Below are positions 45,954-54,424 of a DNA stretch of 64,000 bases, one piece after another. The position numbers were made by a program, and so were the translations under genes. Position 1 is the first letter of the stretch; each line of letters starts with the position of its first letter. The DNA lies in assembly GCF_002081825.1 (NCBI RefSeq), contig NZ_MUKU01000014.1, positions 62,001-126,000 on the forward strand, given 5' to 3'. The notes beneath the pieces are model-generated. The model worked only from the letters and a program-made list of their open reading frames with translations. It did no database searches and was not told the origin of the DNA. Origin of the DNA: Chromobacterium haemolyticum. GTDB taxonomy: Bacteria > Pseudomonadota > Gammaproteobacteria > Burkholderiales > Chromobacteriaceae.

Positions 45954-46212
45954 GTCGTTCTCCTCGATGCGAACCCCTTTCCGGCGCGGCCGTGGCGGGA
46001 GGAGCTAAGGCTGGCGGTGAGGCGGTGTATTCGGATTAGCAAACCGCGACGGCTCCGAACTGTCCTAAAGAATGGTTTTTGTCTCGGGGCAACTACTTAT
46101 TTGAAGCGGCGCTTGCAAGTGGCCGGGCTTTGGCGCGGCAAGAGCTTGAAAGCGCGCCGGCGGGAACGCGCCAAGCTGTTATCCTTGACCGGTTTTGATT
46201 TGGATCGCAGAC

Positions 46213-47121
46213 ATGAAACGATGGCATTGCCTTTGGGGCCTCTGGCTGGCGCTGTGCTGGCTTTTGCTGGCGGCCTTGGCCGCGGCGGAGCCGGCCTACG
46301 GCCCCTTGTTTACCTTCAGCAAGCAAGGCCGCACCCATTATCTGTATGGCACCATGCATGTGGGCCGTCCCGGCTCGGACGTGCCGGACTGGGGCTTGAA
46401 ACAGGCGATGGCGCAGAGCGAGGCCTTGGTGTTGGAACTGGATGTAGACGCCCCGGACGCGCCGGCCGAGGTGCTGGCGTTGGCGCGGCGAGGCGCGGCC
46501 AAGCAGTGGAGGCAGCTGGACACGGACAGCAGGCGATTGTTGCTGGCGCAGTTGCGGCGGATCGACGTTGAGCGCGCGCAGGCGCAGAGCCTGGCTCCGG
46601 CCATGTGGCTGATGCAGCTGGCGCTGAACGATTATCAGCGGCTGGGGCAGCTGACGCAGGAGGGCAGCGAGGCGATGTTGCGGCAGATGGCGCGGCGGGA
46701 GCGGCGCCCGGTGTTGGCGCTGGAGACGACGGACGAGCAGGGGCGCATGTTGTTCGAGATGCCGGCGCCGGCCTTGCGCGAATGGGTGCGCCAGACCGCG
46801 GACTGGGAGGACAAGCCGGAGGCGGAGCGCTATTATCGCGAGCTGATCGCCGCCTGGGAACGCGGCGATCTGGACGCCCTGCAGGCGATGGTGGCGCTGC
46901 CGGGCTATCCGCGGCTCAGCGCCTGGACCCAGCGCGAGATGCTGGACCGCCGCAACCTGACGATGGCGCGCCGCATCGATGAGCTGGCGTCGTCGCGGCG
47001 GCTGTTGGTGGCGGTGGGGGCCTTGCATCTGGCCGGACCGCAGGGGCTGGTCAAGCTGCTGCGGCAGCGCGGCTACCAGGTGACGCCGGCGCCGCGCGCG
47101 GGCTTTAGCCGGCGTCCTTGA
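46213..47121 (+). CDS. TraB/GumN (TIKI-like) family protein
   Basis: This 302-residue exported protein has a signal peptide (LWGLWLALCWLLLAALAAAEPA). The family motifs are LYGTMHVGRPG near the N terminus, ALVLELDV, LALETTDEQ and the C-terminal VAVGALHLAGPQGLVKLLRQRGYQV. In the TraB/TIKI clan these Gly-x-x-His and Glu motifs build a metal-dependent peptidase-like site, but bacterial members are mostly uncharacterised. The ATG at 46213 is preferred, with GGAT upstream. Its 3' end overlaps cdd by 17 bp tail to tail. Confidence 0.88.
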   Translation: MKRWHCLWGLWLALCWLLLAALAAAEPAYGPLFTFSKQGRTHYLYGTMHVGRPGSDVPDWGLKQAMAQSEALVLELDVDAPDAPAEVLALARRGAAKQWRQLDTDSRRLLLAQLRRIDVERAQAQSLAPAMWLMQLALNDYQRLGQLTQEGSEAMLRQMARRERRPVLALETTDEQGRMLFEMPAPALREWVRQTADWEDKPEAERYYRELIAAWERGDLDALQAMVALPGYPRLSAWTQREMLDRRNLTMARRIDELASSRRLLVAVGALHLAGPQGLVKLLRQRGYQVTPAPRAGFSRRP

Positions 47122-47533
47122 GGTTCTTGGGCCCGAAGGCGCCCGGCAGCAGCACTTCCAGCGTGGTGTCTATCAGATCTTCGCCGTCGCAGATGGCGCG
47201 CACGCGCATGGCCGGGCCAAACTCGTTCAACACCTGACGGCAGGAGCCGCAGGGCGGCGTGGGCGTGGCGGTAGGCGTATAGATGCAGACCGCCAGCACG
47301 TCCTGGATGCCATGGTTGGCGCGCGCGGCGTAGATCGCGGTGCGTTCGGCGCAATTGGTCAGGCCATAAGAGGCGTTCTCCACGTTGCAGCCGATATGGA
47401 TCTTGCCGGCGCCGTCCAGAATGGCGGCGCCGACGGCGAACTTGCTGTAAGGGACATAAGCCTGGCGAGCGGCCAGGCGGGCGGCCATTTCCAACTCGGC
47501 CCATTGCTCGTTGTTGGGTGCGTTGCCGGTCAT
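47105..47533 (-). CDS. cdd: Cytidine deaminase
   Basis: This 142-residue small tetrameric type enzyme deaminates cytidine and deoxycytidine to uridine forms for pyrimidine salvage. The zinc/active-site motifs are CNVENASYGLTNCAERTA and PCGSCRQVLNEF. Its 3' end overlaps the convergent TraB/GumN gene. Confidence 0.95.
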   Translation of the reverse strand: MTGNAPNNEQWAELEMAARLAARQAYVPYSKFAVGAAILDGAGKIHIGCNVENASYGLTNCAERTAIYAARANHGIQDVLAVCIYTPTATPTPPCGSCRQVLNEFGPAMRVRAICDGEDLIDTTLEVLLPGAFGPKNLKDAG

Positions 47534-47620
47534 ATTGCCTCCATTGCTGTTGGCGTGGCATGTTGCGCCGTGCGCGGCCGGGCTGTCAATATCCGGCCCG
47601 GCGCAGGCGGCGCCGATTGA

Positions 47621-48511
47621 TCATTGGCGCAGGTGCTCCCGGCAATGCCGCGCCATCGCGTCGGCCAGTGCCTGAGATAATTCCGACTCCACCCTCCAGT
47701 GGTGCCAGTACAAGGGAATGTCCAGATGCTGTTGCGGAAACAGATCGATGAGCCGGCCGGAGGCGATGTCGTCGTCCAGCATCAGTTCGGGCAGCAGGCT
47801 GTAAGCCAGGCCCTGGCGGGTGATCTCGACGAAGCCCTGCGGCGTGGGCACGGTCAGATAGGGAAAGCCACCGTGATAGGACACGGTGTGCAAGAGAAAC
47901 TCTCGGTGCACATCGTCCTTGCGGCTGTACAGAATGGTGGGCGCGGCGGCCAGCGTGGACTCGGTGACGCCGTCCGGAAAATAGCGGCGGGCGAAATCGC
48001 GGGTGGCGACGCACAGATAGCGCATATGGCCGAGGAACAAACTGTCGCCGCCCTGGATAGGCTGCGGCCGGGTGCTGACGCAGCCGACCACATGACCGGC
48101 GCGCATCAATTCGTGGGTGTAATCCTGATCGTCCACCATGATGTCCAGCAGCACCGGCTGGCTGTCCAGCACCTGCCGCACCGCCGGCAAAAACCAGGTG
48201 GCCAGGCTGTCCGCGTTGACGGCGATGGCGAGAGTGGTGAACTCCTGCCGTGGACCGCTGGGCAACAGAGTGTTCATCAATTGGTTTTCCATCAGGCTGA
48301 TCTGGCGGAAGTATTGCAGCAGTTGGCGGCCGGCCTCGGTGGGCTCGGCCGGAATGGTTCGGGTCAGCACCGGCTGGCCAAGCTGTTCTTCCAACTGGCG
48401 GATGCGTTGGGAAATGGCGGACTGGGTCAGGAACAGCTTTTTGGCCGCCTTGTCGAAGCCCCCGGTTTCGGCTACGGCCGATAAGGTTTCCAGTTGTTTA
48501 GGATCAAGCAT
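47621..48511 (-). CDS. argP: LysR-family regulator ArgP
   Basis: This 296-residue protein has an N-terminal winged helix (MLDPKQLETLSAVAETGGFDKAAKKLFLTQSAISQRI) and a substrate-binding domain with AIAVNADSLATWFLPA, characteristic of ArgP/IciA. It senses arginine/lysine and activates the exporter argO, which lies 2.6 kb away on the other strand. The start at 48511 matches the family; the frame extends to 48637 without support. Confidence 0.92.
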   Translation of the reverse strand: MLDPKQLETLSAVAETGGFDKAAKKLFLTQSAISQRIRQLEEQLGQPVLTRTIPAEPTEAGRQLLQYFRQISLMENQLMNTLLPSGPRQEFTTLAIAVNADSLATWFLPAVRQVLDSQPVLLDIMVDDQDYTHELMRAGHVVGCVSTRPQPIQGGDSLFLGHMRYLCVATRDFARRYFPDGVTESTLAAAPTILYSRKDDVHREFLLHTVSYHGGFPYLTVPTPQGFVEITRQGLAYSLLPELMLDDDIASGRLIDLFPQQHLDIPLYWHHWRVESELSQALADAMARHCREHLRQ

Positions 48512-48700
48512 GTATTGACGTCCTCGCCGTGATAATTCCACGGTGTTTCTTGCTTTATCGCCGCCACCTATGGCATGTTGTGCTGCTTCGTCCGAACACG
48601 GACGGTGCAATGGTTTGCCTGCACGCGGTGGCGGCATAAAAATAATTAGAGCGGCTGGCGGCGACGGTTCTGATCGGCTGGCGCCGGCGGCTCATGGCCA

Positions 48701-51091
48701 ATGACAGGCATGTTGAAGATGCAAGCAGATAATAAGGCACTATTGGATGGCATGTGCCGTTTTATCGGGGTTCGGGCGGATCATATGGCGAAGCTCACCG
48801 TCCATGCTCCGCTGTTGTTGTCGCGCAAGGAGGCCCTGGGCAAGGAGTTTTACTGGTATGCGTTGAAATGCCCGGACACGCTAGCGCTGCTGAGCGAGCG
48901 CCTGCCGGGCGGCATCGATTCCCTAGTGGACGCCTTGTTGCAGTATTGCGAGCGGATGCTGACTCGTCCGGTGAATGGCCGCGCCGCCTGGCGCGTGGTG
49001 GAGCAGGGACGCTTGATGCGCCAGTTGGGCGTGGGTCTGATGTGGGTGGTGGGCGCCTACGAGCGCTGTCAGGCGCATTTCCTGGCGCGGCTGGCCGAGG
49101 CCGGGTTGGGCCTGGACGAGCTCGCGGCGCTGTCGCGGCTGCTGCGCAAGCGCATTTTGCTGGACCAGATGCTGCAGCTGCATGGCCACCAGCAGTCCTT
49201 GCAGGAGGCGGTGGACAGCAAGCACCGTCATTTGCAGACCATGTCCGGACTGTACGCCACGCTCAGCGGCGTCAGCATGGCGCTGGTGCGCTGTTCCGAA
49301 CGCCGAGAATTGTTCCAGGCGATTTGCGACGTCTGCGTGCGCGAAGGCGATTTTTCCCACGCCTGGGTTGGCCTGCTGGACGCCGAATCCCAAAGCGTGC
49401 GTCCCGCCGCAATGGCCGGCGCTCACGCCGAAGCCTTCATCCCCTGGCTGCAAGTCTCCGCGCAGTCCGAAAGCCTGCATGGCCGCGGGCCCAGCGGTCG
49501 GGCCATCCGCGGCCTGACGGTGCAGGTGGTCAACGATTGCGGCGAGGACCCGTCGATGCAGCCGTGGATGCGGGTGCTCAACGCCCGGAATGTGCGCAGC
49601 GCGTTGGTGGCGCCGCTGACCTTGCGCGAGCAGGTGATCGGCACCTTGTCGCTGTATTCCTGTTTGCCGGGTTTTTTCGACGACACCAAGGTGGCCTTGG
49701 TGGACACCATGGCGCGGGAGATCAGCCGCGCGCTGGAGCGCCAGGACGCGCTGGAGCGCAGCCATCGCGCCGAATCCGAACTGGCCTTCCTGTCCTTTCA
49801 CGATCCGTTGACCGGCCTGCCCAATCGTCACCTGATGAAAGAGCACATCAACAAGCAATTGCAGATCCGCCGCGCCAACGCGCAATTGGCGGTGCTGGTG
49901 CTGTCCATCGAAGGCTTTCACGAAATCAACGCCCGCCTGGGCCACGAAGGCGGCGACGCGGTGCTGTGCGAGGTGGCCAATAGGTTGCGGCGTTGCATCT
50001 ATCCCTACGGCTATGTCGGCCGGGTGGGCGCTTCGCGCTTCGTCGCCTGCAGCGACCGCCACGAGCGGCTGGACCAACTGGTGGACAGCCTGATGGGTAG
50101 TCTGCAGCAGCCGGTGGACTGCATGGGCGTGGTGATTCACACCCGTTGCAGCATGGGTATCGTGGTGGAGCCGGTGAGCGGCCGCAGCGACGCCTCCGCG
50201 CTGCTGCGTCGCGGCGAGCTGGCGTTGAGCCGGGCCAAGGAGGCCGGCGGCGGTCATTGCCGTTATTACCATGTGACCATGGACGAAGAGATCCAGCACA
50301 TGCACGCGGTGCGCAACGCTTTCGCGCAGGCCGTCGCCCGCGATGAGCTGGCACTGTTCTATCAGCCCAAGATCAATCTGCGCAACAACCGCATCGAAGG
50401 CGTGGAGGCGCTGGTGCGCTGGCGCCGGGACGGCCGCTTGGAAATGCCGGGGGCCTTCTTTCCCGCGATAGAGAGCACTGACTTGATGCGGGAGCTGGAC
50501 TGGTGGGTGCTGCGCGAGGCGCTGCGCCAGTCAGGCGAATGGCTGGCGGACGGCCGTCATATTCCGGTCAGCGTCAACCTTTCCGCCATTACTTTGAAGC
50601 ACGAGGGCTTTGTGCCGGGCATCCAGGCTTTGTTGCAGGCCTACCCGCTGCCGGCCGGCTATCTGGAGCTGGAGGTGTTGGAGAGCGTGACCCAGCAGGA
50701 GGCGGAACAGATTACCGCCAAGCTGGAGCATTGCCGCGATCTGGGCCTGTCCATCGCCTTGGACGACTTTGGCACCGGCGCGTCCTCGCTGGTGCATTTG
50801 CAGCAGCTGCCCTTTGACACCATCAAGATAGACCAGCGCTTTGTCCGGCTGCTGCTGGATACGCCGGGCAACGAAGCCATCATCCGCAGCATGGTGTCCT
50901 TTGCCCACTACACCGGCCGCAAACTGGTGGTGGAGGGGGTGGAAAGCCGGGCGATCTGGGACCGTCTGCTGGAAATAGGCTGCCTGGACGGGCAGGGTTA
51001 CGAGATTTCTCCGCCAGTAGACCCCAAGCAGTTGCCGGAGTGGATAGCGGATTGGGAGCGGCGAGTAAGTATTAATTCTGCTTATATATAA
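48701..51091 (+). CDS. c-di-GMP protein: globin-like, GAF, degenerate GGDEF, EAL
   Basis: This 796-residue protein starts with a globin-sensor-like helical domain (about 10-135), followed by GAF (about 180-345), GGDEF (about 355-520) and EAL (about 535-785). The GGDEF signature reads GASRF, so diguanylate cyclase activity is unlikely. The EAL domain keeps VEALVRW, the Asn in VNLS, DDFGTGASS, the Lys in IKIDQRF and VVEGVES, so c-di-GMP hydrolysis is likely. The expected proximal His of a globin sensor is not seen in GRLMRQLGVG. It is inserted between argP and argO. ATGs at 48701, 48710 or 48719 may start it. Confidence 0.88.
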   Translation: MTGMLKMQADNKALLDGMCRFIGVRADHMAKLTVHAPLLLSRKEALGKEFYWYALKCPDTLALLSERLPGGIDSLVDALLQYCERMLTRPVNGRAAWRVVEQGRLMRQLGVGLMWVVGAYERCQAHFLARLAEAGLGLDELAALSRLLRKRILLDQMLQLHGHQQSLQEAVDSKHRHLQTMSGLYATLSGVSMALVRCSERRELFQAICDVCVREGDFSHAWVGLLDAESQSVRPAAMAGAHAEAFIPWLQVSAQSESLHGRGPSGRAIRGLTVQVVNDCGEDPSMQPWMRVLNARNVRSALVAPLTLREQVIGTLSLYSCLPGFFDDTKVALVDTMAREISRALERQDALERSHRAESELAFLSFHDPLTGLPNRHLMKEHINKQLQIRRANAQLAVLVLSIEGFHEINARLGHEGGDAVLCEVANRLRRCIYPYGYVGRVGASRFVACSDRHERLDQLVDSLMGSLQQPVDCMGVVIHTRCSMGIVVEPVSGRSDASALLRRGELALSRAKEAGGGHCRYYHVTMDEEIQHMHAVRNAFAQAVARDELALFYQPKINLRNNRIEGVEALVRWRRDGRLEMPGAFFPAIESTDLMRELDWWVLREALRQSGEWLADGRHIPVSVNLSAITLKHEGFVPGIQALLQAYPLPAGYLELEVLESVTQQEAEQITAKLEHCRDLGLSIALDDFGTGASSLVHLQQLPFDTIKIDQRFVRLLLDTPGNEAIIRSMVSFAHYTGRKLVVEGVESRAIWDRLLEIGCLDGQGYEISPPVDPKQLPEWIADWERRVSINSAYI

Positions 51092-51160
51092 TAATTTTTA
51101 TTAGTTTTACTTTGCATTGCCGCTCACTTAGTCTGTGTTGAAACTTTCCGGGAGCGGTTC

Positions 51161-51790
51161 TTGTTCAACTTCAGCGTTTATCTGTCTGCCCTTGGGTTAT
51201 CCATCGGGCAGATCGTCGGCATTGGGCCGCAGAATGCCTTCGTGTTGCGGCAGGGCATAGGCCGCTGTCACATTCTGCCCATTGTTACGATCTGCATCGT
51301 CGCCGACGTGTTTCTGATCGCCTGCGGGGTGATGGGCGTGGGCAAACTGCTCAATGCGATTCCCGGCTTCATTGTCACGGTTACCTGGCTGGGCGCGGGC
51401 TTCATCCTGTGGCTAGGCTACAAGGCCTTCCGTTCCGCCTTGATGCCCGGAGCGATGTCGCTGGCGGGCGGCGTGGAGAAAGATCGCAAGCGCGCTATTC
51501 GCACGGTGCTGGCGGTAACCTTGCTCAATCCCTATACCTGGCTGGACACGGTGGTGCTGATCGGCGGCGTGTCCGCCATTTACGGCGAGAGCGCCGCGCC
51601 GTCCTTTCTGTTGGGCAGCCTCAGCGCCTCGGTGCTGTGGTTCGGCGGAATCGCCTGCTTCGCCGGCAAGCTGGCCCCCTTGTTCCAGCGGCCACAAAGC
51701 TGGCGGGTGCTGGATTGCGTAATTGGCCTGGTGATGCTGTTCACCGCCTTCATGCTGTTGCGCAATTACGGTTTCGAAGGGATGGCCTGA
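51161..51790 (+). CDS. argO: LysE/ArgO-family arginine exporter
   Basis: This 209-residue protein has about six membrane helices. The N-terminal GLSIGQIVGIGPQNAFVLRQGI and the later LLNPYTWLDTVVLIGG are LysE/ArgO hallmarks. The start is a TTG with GGAG 6 nt upstream. ArgP, its usual activator, lies nearby. It should export L-arginine and its analogue canavanine, or lysine. Confidence 0.92.
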   Translation: MFNFSVYLSALGLSIGQIVGIGPQNAFVLRQGIGRCHILPIVTICIVADVFLIACGVMGVGKLLNAIPGFIVTVTWLGAGFILWLGYKAFRSALMPGAMSLAGGVEKDRKRAIRTVLAVTLLNPYTWLDTVVLIGGVSAIYGESAAPSFLLGSLSASVLWFGGIACFAGKLAPLFQRPQSWRVLDCVIGLVMLFTAFMLLRNYGFEGMA

Positions 51791-51824
51791 GCGGCTGGGA
51801 CAGTAGTTGGCGCTTTGTTTTTTG

Positions 51825-51862
51825 AAAGTGACGGCTTGCTTTTAAGCAACCCGTCACTTTTT
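51825..51862 (+). terminator. Terminator after argO
   Basis: Long stem AAAGTGACGG.../...CCGTCACTTT with inner TTGC/GCAA pairing, ending in TT. The A/T-ended stem could work in both directions. Confidence 0.8.
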
Positions 51863-51911
51863 CATATGCTGGTTGTCGTGACAAGGTAATTTTTCACTGC
51901 GTATTTATGCA

Positions 51912-51945
51912 TTTGGAATTGCAAAATAATTTTGTAAATACCAAA
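51912..51945. promoter_or_regulatory. Nested palindrome before the zinc-peptidase-like gene
   Basis: CAAAAT-A-ATTTTG (51922-51934) is a perfect 13-bp palindrome nested in TTTGG...CCAAA (51912-51916, 51941-51945). It lies in the AT-rich promoter region 50-85 bp before the start codon. Probable operator; protein unknown. Confidence 0.5.
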
Positions 51946-51996
51946 TCATTTACCATAACTAAATCTCCGTTGTGAACAACATAAGGAGAGTTAGTC

Positions 51997-52548
51997 ATGA
52001 GAAGTCTGATTCAAGCCAGTTTGATTGGGGTTTCTGTATTGGCCGGCGCATCCGTCCCGGCTGTGGCTGCTCCGGTGAACAACAGTTACATCCAGTCCAG
52101 CGCCAACGAGATTCGCGGTTTTCTCGGCGGCTACGCGCGGCCGACGGTCTACGTCAACCAGTACGCTTGCCGCGAGCCTCAGCTGAGCGCGATGGCGTGC
52201 GGGCCTTACACCATCAGCGTGGGCACCGGCTTCCTACAGCAACAGGAAAACAGCTACGGCAACTATGTGGCCAAGTTCATCCTGGCGCATGAATGGGGCC
52301 ATTCCATCCAGTTCACCCACAATATCTACCGCCAGGCGCCGATGCAGGAGTTGCAGGCCGATTGCGTGGGAGGGACTTTCGCCAAGTACGCTGAAACCAA
52401 CTTGCGCTATCCGAGCTTTATCGAGAACGCGGTGGCTTCGGCGCGCAACGCCGCCGATTACGGCGAGCACGGCACGCCGTCTCAGCGCGATTACTATTCG
52501 CGCTACGGCCACGCCAACGGCCTCAACGCTTGCCTGAACTCGATCTGA
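51997..52548 (+). CDS. Secreted small zinc-metallopeptidase-like protein (HExxH)
   Basis: This 183-residue protein has a signal peptide (cleavage near PAVAA, about residue 25). HEWGH at 98-102 supplies two His ligands and the catalytic Glu, and QELQADCVGG (Glu118) supplies the third ligand. This HEWGH plus ELQAD pair is that of the YpfJ-type neutral zinc peptidases (PF04228-like), but the protein is much shorter. Cys58, Cys68, Cys123 and Cys179 could form disulfides. AAGGAGAG precedes the ATG. The next gene starts 6 bp after its stop. Confidence 0.75.
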   Translation: MRSLIQASLIGVSVLAGASVPAVAAPVNNSYIQSSANEIRGFLGGYARPTVYVNQYACREPQLSAMACGPYTISVGTGFLQQQENSYGNYVAKFILAHEWGHSIQFTHNIYRQAPMQELQADCVGGTFAKYAETNLRYPSFIENAVASARNAADYGEHGTPSQRDYYSRYGHANGLNACLNSI

Positions 52549-52554
52549 TCGGCG

Positions 52555-53289
52555 ATGGGCAAGCGAGCGTGGGGGCTGGCCGGCGGGCTGGCGCTGTTGG
52601 GCCTGGCCTGGGTCAGCCTGCCTGAGCCGGTTCGTGCGCGGCTGGGCCTGAGCGTTCAGGCCCCGGCGACCTTGGTCGCCGGGGCCGCCGGGACCGCGGC
52701 GCAGCCGGCCAAGGGGGAGGCGCCGGCGCGGGCTTACCAGGGGCTGAGCTTCGCGGTGGGCGACGGGCCGGCTCCGGCCGCCGCTCCGGCGGAGCCCTTG
52801 CCTGAGAGCAAGGCCGAACGCCAGCGCAAGCAGGCCTTGCGCCAACTGGGCTACGTCATCGACGAGCGCTTCTACCGGATGCCGCTGGCCGAGCTGCGGA
52901 AGTTGGCGGCAGCCGGCAATGTCCAGGCCTTGACTCACTTGGCAGAACGCTATCTGTTCGAGCTGGACGGCAAGCCGCAGCGGCCGGGCTTTGAGCCTGA
53001 GATGCGTTACCGCGAGGAGGCGCGCGCCGCCTTGCAGCAGGCGTACCGGCTGGGCAACCGCCATGCGGCGGCGATGATCTCCGAGAGCTATTTGCTGGAG
53101 CGGCAACCCTTGGAGGCCGCGGCCTGGAACCTGGTGGCGCGGCGGGCCGGAGACGCGTTGAGCGCGGACTGGTTCCTGACCACCAAGGACTATCGGCAGT
53201 TGAACGCCGGGCAGAAAGCGGCGGCGACGGAGCGAGCGGAGCAGATCTGGCGCGAACTGCATCCGGGCGCGGCTCAGTCCAAAGGCTAG
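52555..53289 (+). CDS. Exported/anchored protein of unknown function with Sel1-like helices
   Basis: This 244-residue protein has an N-terminal hydrophobic segment (WGLAGGLALLGLAWVSL), which may be a signal or anchor. An Ala/Pro-rich linker (about 35-90) and a helical domain (about 90-235) follow. KLAAAGNVQALTHLAERYLF and AYRLGNRHAAAMISESYLLE resemble Sel1/TPR-type repeats. It starts 6 bp after the peptidase-like gene, so the two are probably co-translated. No family name can be given. Confidence 0.6.
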   Translation: MGKRAWGLAGGLALLGLAWVSLPEPVRARLGLSVQAPATLVAGAAGTAAQPAKGEAPARAYQGLSFAVGDGPAPAAAPAEPLPESKAERQRKQALRQLGYVIDERFYRMPLAELRKLAAAGNVQALTHLAERYLFELDGKPQRPGFEPEMRYREEARAALQQAYRLGNRHAAAMISESYLLERQPLEAAAWNLVARRAGDALSADWFLTTKDYRQLNAGQKAAATERAEQIWRELHPGAAQSKG

Positions 53290-53297
53290 CGGTCGCA

Positions 53298-53335
53298 AAA
53301 AACCGGCGACATCCGCAAGGGGGCCGCCGGTTTTT
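53298..53335 (+). terminator. Terminator after the peptidase operon
   Basis: Arms AAAAACCGGCG/CGCCGGTTTTT (53298-53308, 53325-53335) with a 16-nt loop. Confidence 0.85.
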
Positions 53336-53341
53336 CGTTTG

Positions 53342-53410
53342 CGAAGCTTGGCGTTTTACATGCGCTCATCCACTATGCGCTGAAACGCAGTGGACTTTGA
53401 ACAGGCTTTA
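53342..53410. repeat. Partial dispersed repeat, copy D
   Basis: Only the right end is recognisable: GGACTTTGAACAGGCTTTA, matching the ends of copies A and C. The final TTA (53408-53410) is the TAA stop of prmB on the minus strand. The rest is weakly similar. Confidence 0.5.
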
Positions 53411-54322
53411 CTGAGCGTCAGCGGCCAGGCCGGCCACCAGATCCTCGCGGGTGATCAGGAATACGAAGCCGTCGCCGCTCTCGGTTTCCATCCACATGAA
53501 GGGCAGGGTGGGGAAGCACTCTTCCAGCATGTCGCGGTTGTGGCCGATCTCCACCAGCAGCACGCCCTTGTCGTTCAGGAAGTCCGGCGCGCGTCGCAGG
53601 ATTTCGCGGGTGGCGTCTAGGCCGTCTTCGCCGGAGCCCAAAGCCAGTTCCGGCTCGTGCAGATATTCCGGTGGCAGCGCGTCCACCGATTCGGCGTCGA
53701 CGTAGGGCGGGTTGGAGATGATCAGGTCGTACTTTTCCTCTAGGCCCTCGAACATATCAGTGTGGATCAGCTGCACGCGCTCGTCCAGGCCGTAGTTCTG
53801 CACATTGATGGCAGCCACTTCCAGCGCGTCCAGGGAAATATCCACCGCGTCGATTTCCGCGTCCGGATAGTGGTGCGCCAGTTGGATGGCCAGGCAGCCG
53901 GAGCCGGTGCACAGGTCCAGCGCGCGCTGGACCAGTTCCGGGTGTTCGATCCACGGTTGCAGCGGCTCGCCCAGCAGCTCGTAGATGAAGGAGCGCGGCA
54001 CCAGCACGCGTTCGTCCACGTAGAAGTTGAAGTCGCCTTGCCAGGCTTCGTGGGTCAGATAAGCCACCGGCACGCGCTGTTCGGCGCGGCGCTCGATCAT
54101 GTCGACCACGTCCTTGACCTCGGTGGGCAGCAGCTTGGCGTCGAGGAAGGGCTCGAGCTGGTCCACCGGCAGTTTCAGTGCGGACAGGATCAGGTAGGCG
54201 GCTTCGTCGTAGGCGTTCTGGGTGCCGTGGCCGTAGAACAGGCCGGCGTCGTTGAAGCGCGACACGGCGAAGCGCAGCAGGTCGCGCAAGGTGGTGAAGC
54301 TGGATGCAGCCTGGGCGTACAT
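53408..54322 (-). CDS. prmB: Ribosomal protein uL3 N5-glutamine methyltransferase
   Basis: This 304-residue SAM-dependent methyltransferase modifies a glutamine of ribosomal protein L3. The N-terminal helical domain is followed by the Rossmann fold LDLCTGSGCLAIQLAHHYP, DAVDIS and the catalytic IISNPPYVD. The RVLVPRSFI stretch before the fold and the length separate it from PrmC. Its stop codon coincides with the end of repeat copy D. Confidence 0.93.
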   Translation of the reverse strand: MYAQAASSFTTLRDLLRFAVSRFNDAGLFYGHGTQNAYDEAAYLILSALKLPVDQLEPFLDAKLLPTEVKDVVDMIERRAEQRVPVAYLTHEAWQGDFNFYVDERVLVPRSFIYELLGEPLQPWIEHPELVQRALDLCTGSGCLAIQLAHHYPDAEIDAVDISLDALEVAAINVQNYGLDERVQLIHTDMFEGLEEKYDLIISNPPYVDAESVDALPPEYLHEPELALGSGEDGLDATREILRRAPDFLNDKGVLLVEIGHNRDMLEECFPTLPFMWMETESGDGFVFLITREDLVAGLAADAQ

Positions 54323-54343
54323 GGTTTTCCTTTCAATACAACA

Positions 54344-54367
54344 GGGACATGGCTGCGGCCATGTCCC
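54344..54367 (-). other. Perfect 10-bp hairpin between algC and prmB
   Basis: GGGACATGGC-TGCG-GCCATGTCCC. On the minus strand it lies after algC and in the prmB leader, with only a weak T-rich tail, so it may be an algC terminator or a leader hairpin. Confidence 0.5.
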
Positions 54368-54424
54368 CGGCGGTGTTGATTCACGCTCGCGGAGAGCGCG
54401 GGCAATGACTTTGAACGGCGGGCG

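Noticed and set aside
44487-46571. 694-codon plus-strand open frame opposite tyrosinase
   Set aside because: Tyrosinase copper motifs prove the minus strand; the plus frame has no motif.
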